From positions 1 through 34,498 of the forward strand of contig CADAAM010000015.1 in NCBI GenBank assembly GCA_902785905.1: DNA of 34,498 nt. Reading direction: 5' to 3'. Shown piece after piece: positions 28,201 through 34,498 of this stretch (the stretch's first letter is position 1; the number at the start of each line of letters is the position of its first letter). Made by a program: the position numbers and the translations under genes. This DNA comes from Oscillospiraceae bacterium. GTDB taxonomy: Bacteria; Bacillota; Clostridia; Oscillospirales; Oscillospiraceae. The notes under the pieces were generated by a model. The model ran no database searches. It had not been told where the DNA came from and saw nothing but the letters and a program-made list of their open reading frames with translations.

Positions 28201-28410
28201 CTTGAGAACGCCGCAGCTCCTGCGGCGCTCAGACTGCAGACGAAACCTTGCAAACCAAGTTGGTCTTGTAAGGGGGATCTGTGAAGGGGGACGGGGAGTC
28301 CCCCTTCACGTACAATCCATGCAAAAATGGGAACTTTTTCGAAAGTTCCCATTTTTGCCTCTCAAGCTGTCGACACTTTGTCGACAGCTTGAACGCCGCA
28401 GCTCCTGCGG
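28201..28410. repeat. Cluster of perfect hairpins and a 20-bp direct repeat
   Basis: The 20-mer GAACGCCGCAGCTCCTGCGG occurs at 28206-28225 and again at 28391-28410. Between the copies are three perfect hairpins. The first has 12-bp arms GTGAAGGGGGAC (28281-28292 / 28298-28309). The second has 17-bp arms GCAAAAATGGGAACTTT (28321-28337 / 28342-28358) with a TTCG tetraloop. The third has 12-bp arms CAAGCTGTCGAC (28363-28374 / 28380-28391). No gene is visible in 28082-28472. The phosphatase gene on the minus strand ends 62 bases to the right. Confidence 0.8.
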
Positions 28411-28472
28411 TGTTCTCAGCGCTGGCCGCCGTCGGCGTCAGCCGCTGCGGTACGTTTTGTTGTAAGCCGCTG

Positions 28473-30185
28473 TCAACCCAGATATTCCAGGCACAGCATG
28501 GTGAGGTCGTCGAACTGTTCCGCACCATGGGCGAAATCATCCACCGCACGGCGGACGTTTTTGATGAGTCGTTCGGGATCTGCATCGGGCTCCTCGTTCA
28601 GCGCATCGATCATGCGTTCGATGCCGAACATGCGGTCATCGCGGTCGCTTGCCTCCGGGACGCCGTCGGTGTAGATAAAGAGCTTTGCGCCCGGCTCAAG
28701 CTGCAGCTCGTACTCCTTGTATTTCACGCCCCCCATGCCGCCGACGACAAAGCAGTGCTTGTCTCTGAAGATCTCGAAGCGGCCGTCGGCATGCTTCAGC
28801 GCGGGGTACTCATGGCCGGCGTTCGCCGCTATGAGCTTTCCGGTGGAGATTTCCAGAATCCCCAGCCAGACTGTGACAAACATTTCGGCATGATTCCCGG
28901 AGCAGAGGCCCTCATTGGTTTTGGTGAGAATCTCCGCGGCGGATTTGCCCAGCATGGCGCAGCTCTGCAGGATGACCTTGGACACCATCATATACAGCGC
29001 CGCCGGGATGCCCTTGCCGGACACATCCGCGATGACCAGACACAAGTGATTGTCGTCAATGAGGAAGATGTCGTAGAAATCGCCGCCGACCCCTCTGGCC
29101 GGATCTACCGACGCAAAAACAGAAAATTCCGTTCTGTCCGGGAAGGGCGGGAAATTGTGCGGGATCATGGACATCTGGATGCGGGAGGCAAGCTCCAGCT
29201 CTGTGATGATGCGTTCCTTCTCCGCCGTGATGCGCGTGAGGTTGTCCTCAAAGTCGTTGAGTTCGCACTCCATGTCCGCCATGGCGAGACTGAGATTTTC
29301 CACCTCGTCGCCGGTGTGGATGTTCAGTCCCGTGAAATGATCCGCATCCCTGCGCCCGTCCTGCCGGTCATGTACATAGTCCCGCGCGGCAGCGGCAATC
29401 TTATTGATGGGCGTAATCAGCGTCCTGCGCGTATGGCGAGTCAAAAACCACGTCAGCAGCACGATGGTCAGCGCCAGCGCTACGGTGATCTGCAGGGTGT
29501 AGGAACGCATGCCGGCCAGAACGTTTTCGATGGTCACGTCGACCAGCAGGAAGCAGAGCAGCTCTCCGTCCTTGTCCCGTATGGGTGTGCCGGCCGTGCA
29601 CATCCAGCCATACTGCCCCGTCATCTCGATATCGTAGAGCATGCCCAGACCGTCCCAGTTTCTGAACTTCTGCAGTTCCCTCTGGGAAACGCTCTCCCAT
29701 TCGCCGGGCTCAAAGTGGTCCTCCAGCTCCGGGTCGATGATATAGACGAGCGCGCCGTTTTCCCAGTCGTACATGCCGAGATAAACGTCCGACACCTCCC
29801 CCGAGCGGGAGAAGCTCGGCAGCATGCGCAGCAGGGTCGCATAGGCCGGCATCTCCTTGACGGCGGCAAAGCGCTCGCGATATTCGTCGGTGCCGGTCTG
29901 CGCCCGCTCCTCCTTGCTGAGTCCGCGATAGATCTCCAACACCTGCCGCGCGAGGGAAAAGCTGTCCGCCCCGTAGATCACGGAAGGAGCAGCATTCTGC
30001 GAGAGGTAAAACGCATGGCTCACATAGCGGTTGGTGAGAGAGACTCCATAGAGCGCGAGACCGATAATCAGCGTCACGATGCCGAGCAGGACGCCGCTGC
30101 CGATGATTGCGCGCATAAACTTGGTCGTGAGAGAATGGCGTCTTCTCTCACGAAGACTCATCTCTCTAACCGTTTTCTCTGGCAT
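28473..30185 (-). CDS. Membrane-anchored SpoIIE/RsbU-type serine phosphatase with sensor domain
   Basis: This 570-residue protein has membrane helix 1 (about 26-48) and an outside sensor region (about 49-230, Cache-like, with a core around YGWMCTAGTPIRDKDGELLC). Helix 2 (about 231-249), a HAMP-like linker (250-305) and a coiled coil (300-340) follow. The PP2C/SpoIIE domain begins near 355, with metal-binding GGDFYD (367-372) and DVSGKG (387-392), then IYTDGVPEA and FDDLTM. Such proteins dephosphorylate anti-anti-sigma factors in partner-switching pathways; no partner is in the window. ATG 30185 is chosen because GGAGG lies 5 bases upstream; an in-frame GTG 18 bases earlier lacks this. Confidence 0.93.
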   Translation of the reverse strand: MPEKTVREMSLRERRRHSLTTKFMRAIIGSGVLLGIVTLIIGLALYGVSLTNRYVSHAFYLSQNAAPSVIYGADSFSLARQVLEIYRGLSKEERAQTGTDEYRERFAAVKEMPAYATLLRMLPSFSRSGEVSDVYLGMYDWENGALVYIIDPELEDHFEPGEWESVSQRELQKFRNWDGLGMLYDIEMTGQYGWMCTAGTPIRDKDGELLCFLLVDVTIENVLAGMRSYTLQITVALALTIVLLTWFLTRHTRRTLITPINKIAAAARDYVHDRQDGRRDADHFTGLNIHTGDEVENLSLAMADMECELNDFEDNLTRITAEKERIITELELASRIQMSMIPHNFPPFPDRTEFSVFASVDPARGVGGDFYDIFLIDDNHLCLVIADVSGKGIPAALYMMVSKVILQSCAMLGKSAAEILTKTNEGLCSGNHAEMFVTVWLGILEISTGKLIAANAGHEYPALKHADGRFEIFRDKHCFVVGGMGGVKYKEYELQLEPGAKLFIYTDGVPEASDRDDRMFGIERMIDALNEEPDADPERLIKNVRRAVDDFAHGAEQFDDLTMLCLEYLG

Positions 30186-30243
30186 ACTTACCTCCGGTTT
30201 CACAGGAAGAGCTTCCTGACGTCTGCTTTCAATACGGTTTATG

Positions 30244-30333
30244 ATTGCTCCTTCAATATATTCTTGAAATAATGCGGAGCAATTTTGTCATGTTTCGCGC
30301 CTGCTCCCGCCGAGAGGAAGGCGAAACGGCAAT
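30244..30333 (-). repeat. Two-hairpin leader element, copy B (upstream of phosphatase gene)
   Basis: On the minus strand this reads P1 with outer arms GCCGTTTCGC / GCGAAACAT, then P2 with arms ATTGCTCC / GGAGCAAT and an inner TTCA / TGAA pair, ending 58 bases before the phosphatase start. The outer sequences match copy C (32273-32361) closely. The P1 core is replaced (CTTCCTCTCGGCGGGAGCAG) but can still form a short stem. Confidence 0.7.
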
Positions 30334-30360
30334 CAAATGCTTATGGATGTGCCAGAAAAC

Positions 30361-30388
30361 TCTATAATTTTCATTGGCACATTGATAA
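30361..30388 (-). promoter_or_regulatory. Possible promoter of the phosphatase gene
   Basis: On the minus strand TTATCA (30383-30388), a 16-base spacer and TATAGA (30361-30366) lie upstream of leader element copy B, which would then be in the 5' untranslated region. A small inverted repeat TGATAAA / TTTATCA (30383-30389 / 30394-30400) overlaps the -35. The rest of 30401-30634 shows nothing definable. Confidence 0.4.
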
Positions 30389-30634
30389 ATCAGTTTATCA
30401 CAGAAGGCGCGGAACAGCAAGTCTCTGCATACCTTTTCCGTGTAAAAAACGGCCCGCGCCGGATGTTTCTCCGAAGCTGGCCGCCGTTATATTGCTCTCC
30501 CATAGAAACAGGATCATCCTTGCGGTGAGCTTTGTGTCAGTTCTGCGGTATTGCCCCTGGAAATACACCGGTTATCCCCTGCGGGCTCTGCCTCATCTCG
30601 CACATAGTCGCCTGCTTTCCATGGTCGTTCCGTA

Positions 30635-32029
30635 TTATATTTCCTGCTGTGTGTCGTCCTGTCTCTCGCCGAGCACGTGCTCCATGTGCCGGAAGGCCGC
30701 GCGCAGGAAAAAGGCGGAGGCGGCGAGGGAGATGATCTCCGCAATGGGGAAGGACCACCAGACCATGTTGACGTCTCCCGTCTTCGCCAGCAGCCACGCC
30801 GCCGGGACGAGGGCCACGAGCTGACGCAGCACCGACACGGCAAGGGATGCGGCGCTCTTGTCCAGAGCCTGACAGACCGAGCCCGCGACAATACAGAAGC
30901 CCGCGAAAAGGAAGCTGATGCTGATGCGCCGCAGGGCCGGGATACCGATGGCCAGCATGTTCTCGGAGGGGCTGAAGATACCGAGCAGCGCCCCCGGCAT
31001 GAACTGGAACAGCAAGAAGCCCAGCACCATAAAGAAGCTCGCGTACAGCACGCTGTAGCGGAAGGTGCGGTAAATGCGCTCCTTTTTGCACGCGCCGTAG
31101 TTGTAGCCGATAATGGGGATCATGCCGCTGTTGAGACCGAAGACCGGCATGAAGAAGAAGCTCTGAATACGGAAATAGCTGCCGTAGACCGCGATGGCCG
31201 TCGGCGTGAAGCCGATGAGGATGCGGTTCATCATGTAGTTTGTGGCAGAGCCCACAACCATCATGACCACCGAGGGGAAGCCGATGCGGTACACGGCCTT
31301 GATAATTTTCCAGTCCGGCCGCAGGTCGTCGCGTACAATGCGGATCTCATGGTTGCGGCGACGGTGCAGAATGATACCGAGCGTCATGCCGGCCGCCTGG
31401 CCCAGCACGGTCGCGATCGCGGCGCCGGCGGTGCCCATGGCGGGCAGGCCGCACCAGCCGAAGATGAAGAAGGGGTCGAGGATGATATTGGTCACCGCGC
31501 CGAACATCTGTGTCCACATGGAGAGCCTGGTCAGTCCCGTGGACTGGAGCAGCTTTTCCATGGTCATCTGCATGTACATGAAGAGCGATCCGATGGTCAC
31601 GATGCGCAGATAGCTGTCAGCATGGCCCCGGATCTCGGCGATGTCCGTCTGTGAGTGGATAAAGGCATCCGCGCCGAAGATGCCGAACAGGGCCATCAGC
31701 GCCCAGCAGCAGACGGCAAGGAAGACGGCGTTGCCGGCCACATGGCTCGCGGCCTTTGCATCCCGCCGACCGAGGGCACGGGATATCAGCGTACTGACGC
31801 CGACACCGGTGCCGGTGCCGAGACCGATCATGATGTTCTGGGCCGGGAAGGCCAGGGACAGGGCCGACAGGCAGTCCTCCGACACGCGGGCAACATAGAT
31901 GCTGTCCACGATATTGTAAAGCGCCTGCACCAGCATGGACAGCATGATCGGCAGGGCCAGACTCAAAAGCAGTTTTCCCTCGTCCATCTCCCCCATACGT
32001 CGGGAATCGGGTTTTCTTTTATCTGACAT
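30635..32029 (-). CDS. MATE family efflux transporter
   Basis: This 464-residue, roughly 12-helix protein has a family-typical start, MDEGKLLLSLALPIMLSMLVQALYN then IVDSIYVA. It also has GLGTGTGVGVSTLISRALGR and the mid-protein LNSGMIPIIGYNYGACKKER. It exports drugs or metabolites using Na+ or H+ gradients; the substrate is not predictable. ATG 32029 is chosen, with AGG 9 bases upstream and a strong promoter at 32071-32099; a GTG three codons earlier is less likely. No regulator gene is adjacent. Confidence 0.93.
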   Translation of the reverse strand: MSDKRKPDSRRMGEMDEGKLLLSLALPIMLSMLVQALYNIVDSIYVARVSEDCLSALSLAFPAQNIMIGLGTGTGVGVSTLISRALGRRDAKAASHVAGNAVFLAVCCWALMALFGIFGADAFIHSQTDIAEIRGHADSYLRIVTIGSLFMYMQMTMEKLLQSTGLTRLSMWTQMFGAVTNIILDPFFIFGWCGLPAMGTAGAAIATVLGQAAGMTLGIILHRRRNHEIRIVRDDLRPDWKIIKAVYRIGFPSVVMMVVGSATNYMMNRILIGFTPTAIAVYGSYFRIQSFFFMPVFGLNSGMIPIIGYNYGACKKERIYRTFRYSVLYASFFMVLGFLLFQFMPGALLGIFSPSENMLAIGIPALRRISISFLFAGFCIVAGSVCQALDKSAASLAVSVLRQLVALVPAAWLLAKTGDVNMVWWSFPIAEIISLAASAFFLRAAFRHMEHVLGERQDDTQQEI

Positions 32030-32070
32030 GTTACACACCTGTACTACATTTTTTGCTGTATTGGCGGGTT

Positions 32071-32099
32071 ATTATACGGCAGGTTCCGGGCGCTGTCAA
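32071..32099 (-). promoter_or_regulatory. Near-consensus promoter of the MATE gene
   Basis: On the minus strand -35 TTGACA (32094-32099), a 17-base spacer and -10 TATAAT (32071-32076) match sigma-A consensus perfectly. The gap from 32100 to 32227 holds nothing else I can define. Confidence 0.9.
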
Positions 32100-32227
32100 T
32101 TCATTTTTTGTGGTCTTTCGGAAATCATAAACAGTCGGACGCCAAGGCGCGCAATGCCGGGCGCAAGTCTTTTTTCATTCTGTTTTCCTGTTTTTTGCCG
32201 TTATACAGCCATTGCAGCAGAAACGCG

Positions 32228-32256
32228 TTGAAATCCATATCCCTTTCTGGTACAAT
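32228..32256 (+). promoter_or_regulatory. Promoter of the SH3-NlpC/P60 gene
   Basis: -35 TTGAAA (32228-32233), a 17-base spacer and -10 TACAAT (32251-32256). The predicted start of transcription is about 8-10 bases before leader element copy C, so that element would be at the 5' end of the mRNA. Confidence 0.8.
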
Positions 32257-32272
32257 TTTGTGAGATGATTGA

Positions 32273-32361
32273 ATTGCCGTTTCGCTCGCCCCTGGCGGGG
32301 CAACCGCGAAACATGGCGAAATTGCTCGCCAATTCATTCAAGAATGAATTGGCGGAGCAAT
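32273..32361 (+). repeat. Two-hairpin leader element, copy C (upstream of NlpC/P60 gene)
   Basis: P1 has outer arms GCCGTTTCGC / GCGAAACATGGC around the core CGCCCCTGGCGGGGCAACCG. P2 has long arms ATTGCTC + GCCAATTCATTC and GAATGAATTGGC + GGAGCAAT. The element ends 25 bases before the ATG, is in the same orientation as the gene, and follows a good promoter by under 20 bases. Confidence 0.8.
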
Positions 32362-32386
32362 AAAAACACTGATCGGAGATGGGAAC

Positions 32387-34324
32387 ATGACACACAAGAG
32401 ATCTTTCTCCCGCCTGCTTGCCGCCGTGCTCGCGCTGCTCATGGCCTTTCCGGCAGCAGCGCCGGCAGCTCTGGCTGAGGTGGACAGTCTGCCCTTTGTC
32501 ACAGCGGAGATGACGCGCGCCGATTACTGGAAGACCGACCATGCCGACGAGATTGAGGCCGACCGTGAGACGATCGACGCCGTCAACGCCGCGGTGCTCG
32601 CTTGCGCGGACTGCCGCATGACCGATCTCTCGGCGGAGCTGCCCGCCCTTGACGGTCCGGCTTTCCAGCGAAAGCTGCTCTCGGGCGCGATGTCTGAGCT
32701 GGGCGCATACCTGGACGCCGGCTACTTTGACAGTGAGGGGCAGGGCGTCCCCTATGCGGAGCTGACCGCGGTGCTGGATACGATCGACGCAGCCGAACCC
32801 GCCGCCGAGCAGCTTGTCCGCTACGGCATCTGCGTTGCGCTGACCAACGTGCGCGCGGCCCCGACCGACGCCATCATCACCGACGCCGCGGGTGACAACG
32901 ACTTTGACATGCTGCAGCTGTCCTACGTCCGCGTCAACGAGCCGGTGCTTATCCGGGCAGAGTCCGTCGACGGCGCGTGGTTCTACTGCGACACAAGCTG
33001 CGTCTCCGGCTGGGTGCGCGCGGCGGATATCGCCCTCTGCGCCAACCGGGAGCAGTGGCTTGCCGTCTGGCAGATCCCGGACGACGAGCTGCTCGTCGTG
33101 ACGGAGGGGAAACTCTATCTGGATCAGTCCAATGTAAACGCCGACGCCTCCCGGCGCATGCTGACAATGGGCACGGTCCTGCGCCGCGTGCCGGACGGGG
33201 CTTTCGACCCCGCGGTCACGAACCGCGCCGCCTATCAGAATTATGCCGTGTATCTCCCGGTGCGCCAGGCTGACGGCAGCTACGCCTCCACCATCGCCCT
33301 CATCCCCCAGCACTGCGGTGTGAGCGAGGGCTATCTGCCTCTTACCCAGGCCAATCTTCTGGACGTGGCCTTCACCATGCTCGGCGACGCCTACGGCTGG
33401 GGCGGGATGCTCGGGGTGCCGGACTGCTCGCTTTACGTGCGAAACGTATACAAGTGCTTCGGGCTGGAGCTGCCGCGCAATACTACCTGGCAGTCGGCCA
33501 TGCCCGTTGAGAAGCTTTCGCTTGCGGAGTTCGATCCCGCTGAGAAAGCCGCACTTCTGGATACGCTGCCCGCCGGTGCGATCCTGTTTTTTAACGGTCA
33601 TGAGATGCTCTATCTCGGCGCGGCGGAAGGGCGGCACTATGTCATCAGCACCGTCAGCTCCATGCTGACGCCCGACAGCGACACGCGGATGCGGGTCAGA
33701 AGCGTGATCATCAACACACTGGAGGATATCCGGCGCGTCAACGGCATGACCTGGCTGGAGGCGCTGAATCTGGCCGTCATCCCCACGAAGCTCTCCGACG
33801 GAACGCGGCAGCCCTCCCGCCTCGCGCAGGCCTACCGGGAGCTGGTCTTGAACGCCGCGGGTGAGGGCACGGTCACGGTCTGCGCCCACGGCGGCCCGGA
33901 CACGGTCGGCGCGGCGATGGCCTGCGCGGAGCTGTTTCGGGCTCTCGGCCGGGATGTGGAGCTTGTCGCCGACGGACCGCTCGACAAAGCGGCGCTTCGC
34001 GCCCTTGAGAGCTTCGGTCTCGAAGCGCCGAAAGCCCTTGACGCCATGGATCCTGAGGACGCTCCTGCCGCCGATCCCGTCCCCGTCTGCGCCGCGTCCA
34101 CGATGGTGTACCTGAATTACCGGGACTGCGAAGTCCCAATCCCCCGTGACGCTGCGCGCCTGCTGCTGGCGGGCATCCTCTATGCCACTGAAAATCTCAG
34201 CGCCGGGACCGACGACATGGACTGTCTCGCCTTCCGTGAGCTTGTAAAGCTCGCCGAAATCAAGGACACGGATGCGCTCTGGCAAAGCATGACAGAGCCG
34301 GTCGAAATGTCTTCAGCGGCATAA
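32387..34324 (+). CDS. Secreted SH3-NlpC/P60 protein with C-terminal pyrophosphatase-like domain
   Basis: This 645-residue protein has a signal peptide (about 1-30) and an N-terminal helical region. An SH3-like region (about 155-225, with VDGAWFYCDTSCVSGWVRA) follows, then an NlpC/P60 catalytic domain with Cys347 (GVPDCSLYVRN) and His405 (NGHEMLYLG). Such domains cut peptidoglycan peptide stems. Residues about 496-640 resemble cytosolic Mn-dependent inorganic pyrophosphatase: AHGGPDTVGAAMA (H501, D505) matches its HxNPDTD motif, and VELVADGPLDKAALRALESF and AARLLLAGILYATENLSAG match later segments. The second Asp is replaced by V507 and the DHH segment is absent, so this domain is probably inactive. 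Regulated through promoter 32228-32256 and leader copy C. Confidence 0.85.
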   Translation: MTHKRSFSRLLAAVLALLMAFPAAAPAALAEVDSLPFVTAEMTRADYWKTDHADEIEADRETIDAVNAAVLACADCRMTDLSAELPALDGPAFQRKLLSGAMSELGAYLDAGYFDSEGQGVPYAELTAVLDTIDAAEPAAEQLVRYGICVALTNVRAAPTDAIITDAAGDNDFDMLQLSYVRVNEPVLIRAESVDGAWFYCDTSCVSGWVRAADIALCANREQWLAVWQIPDDELLVVTEGKLYLDQSNVNADASRRMLTMGTVLRRVPDGAFDPAVTNRAAYQNYAVYLPVRQADGSYASTIALIPQHCGVSEGYLPLTQANLLDVAFTMLGDAYGWGGMLGVPDCSLYVRNVYKCFGLELPRNTTWQSAMPVEKLSLAEFDPAEKAALLDTLPAGAILFFNGHEMLYLGAAEGRHYVISTVSSMLTPDSDTRMRVRSVIINTLEDIRRVNGMTWLEALNLAVIPTKLSDGTRQPSRLAQAYRELVLNAAGEGTVTVCAHGGPDTVGAAMACAELFRALGRDVELVADGPLDKAALRALESFGLEAPKALDAMDPEDAPAADPVPVCAASTMVYLNYRDCEVPIPRDAARLLLAGILYATENLSAGTDDMDCLAFRELVKLAEIKDTDALWQSMTEPVEMSSAA

Positions 34325-34342
34325 TACTACACTATACAAGGC

Positions 34343-34381
34343 GTTGTCTCAAAATAGCAAAAGGAGCTATTGAGAGGCAAC
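34343..34381. repeat. Long hairpin downstream of the NlpC/P60 gene
   Basis: GTTGTCTCAAAATAGC (34343-34358) pairs with GCTATTGAGAGGCAAC (34366-34381) over 16 positions with two mismatches and one G-T. It lies 19 bases past the stop and has no U-tract. It may end the transcript. Confidence 0.6.
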
Positions 34382-34451
34382 GTCTCTCTAATTAGTCATA
34401 GTATGTTGAAAAAGGCATAGCATATTGACCTCATCAAGGCCAAAATGTGCA

Positions 34452-34498
34452 AAACCATCCGGAGAGTGCCACAAATAAGCAGCGCTCCCGGATGGTTT
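34452..34498. repeat. Inverted repeat at the right window edge
   Basis: AAACCATCCGG (34452-34462) is perfectly inverted at 34488-34498. The last ~175 bases are clearly more AT-rich than the rest of the window and contain no recognisable gene. The structure may continue beyond the edge. Confidence 0.5.

Noticed and set aside
28201..28410. CRISPR array
   Set aside because: Only two direct copies of a 20-mer 185 bases apart with hairpins between; no regular repeat-spacer pattern and no cas genes.
28281..30272. 663-codon plus-strand frame across the phosphatase and hairpin cluster
   Set aside because: It runs through the hairpin repeats and antisense to the SpoIIE-type gene; composition is not protein-like.
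30285..30824. Plus-strand 179-codon frame in the gap before the MATE gene
   Set aside because: No ribosome site, Arg/Cys/Ser-rich, runs into the antisense of the MATE gene.
32201..34285. 694-codon minus-strand open frame across the NlpC/P60 gene
   Set aside because: The opposite strand has promoter, signal peptide and catalytic motifs; this frame has none.
34325..34498. Insertion sequence end
   Set aside because: Inverted repeats are present but no transposase sequence is visible within the window, so it is recorded only as a repeat.

Overview
The window is about 60% GC chromosomal DNA that looks like a Firmicute of class Clostridia, most likely a gut Oscillospiraceae/Ruminococcaceae relative (inference). 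Supporting signs are an alanyl-tRNA synthetase T-box leader, ribonuclease M5 (rnmV), a SpoIIE/RsbU-type phosphatase, a U32/mltG pair, sigma-A promoters of the TTGACA-17-TATAAT type, AGGAGG-type ribosome sites and many intergenic palindromic repeats. No rRNA, tRNA, CRISPR array, phage or intact insertion sequence was recognised.

Layout, left to right. 1-975: 5' part of a B12-binding-type radical SAM gene (minus), cut by the window edge. 1181-3378: a small M50 membrane protease and an M20C dipeptidase (pepD), both minus. 3431-9110: a five-gene minus-strand ABC import operon (DUF3798-type lipoprotein, double ATPase, two BPD_transp_2 permeases, a small membrane-anchored accessory protein). 9361-9615: a small plus-strand membrane protein. 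9597-16351: minus-strand housekeeping run alaS - HIT - comEC - holA - rnmV, led by a T-box. The comEC 3' end carries a deletion plus frameshift. 16976-17182: an orphan peptide with a double-glycine-like leader. 17272-19793: mltG and a U32 protein (minus). 19965-20123: a 52-residue cysteine-rich peptide. 20338-23991: minus-strand prfC - cyclodeaminase-like - sirtuin - tmk. 24272-28081: a plus-strand CUT1-type sugar uptake operon without its own ATPase and with an oversized second permease. 28473-30185: a membrane SpoIIE-type phosphatase (minus). 30635-32029: a MATE exporter (minus). 32387-34324: a secreted SH3-NlpC/P60 protein with an unexpected C-terminal domain resembling Mn-dependent inorganic pyrophosphatase.

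The two most unusual things are not single genes. (i) A roughly 90-110 bp two-hairpin element occurs three times (993-1102, 30244-30333, 32273-32361), each time directly upstream of a start codon and in the same orientation relative to that gene. Its stems differ in sequence but still pair. (ii) A second, roughly 150 bp multi-stem repeat occurs twice in inverted orientation (16378-16525 and 20160-20313), again with compensatory changes. One copy lies between the alaS T-box terminator and the alaS start. Both look like structured RNA or palindromic mobile elements that deserve a genome-wide search. The NlpC/P60 - pyrophosphatase-like fusion and the DUF3798 transporter of unknown substrate are the best protein-level leads.
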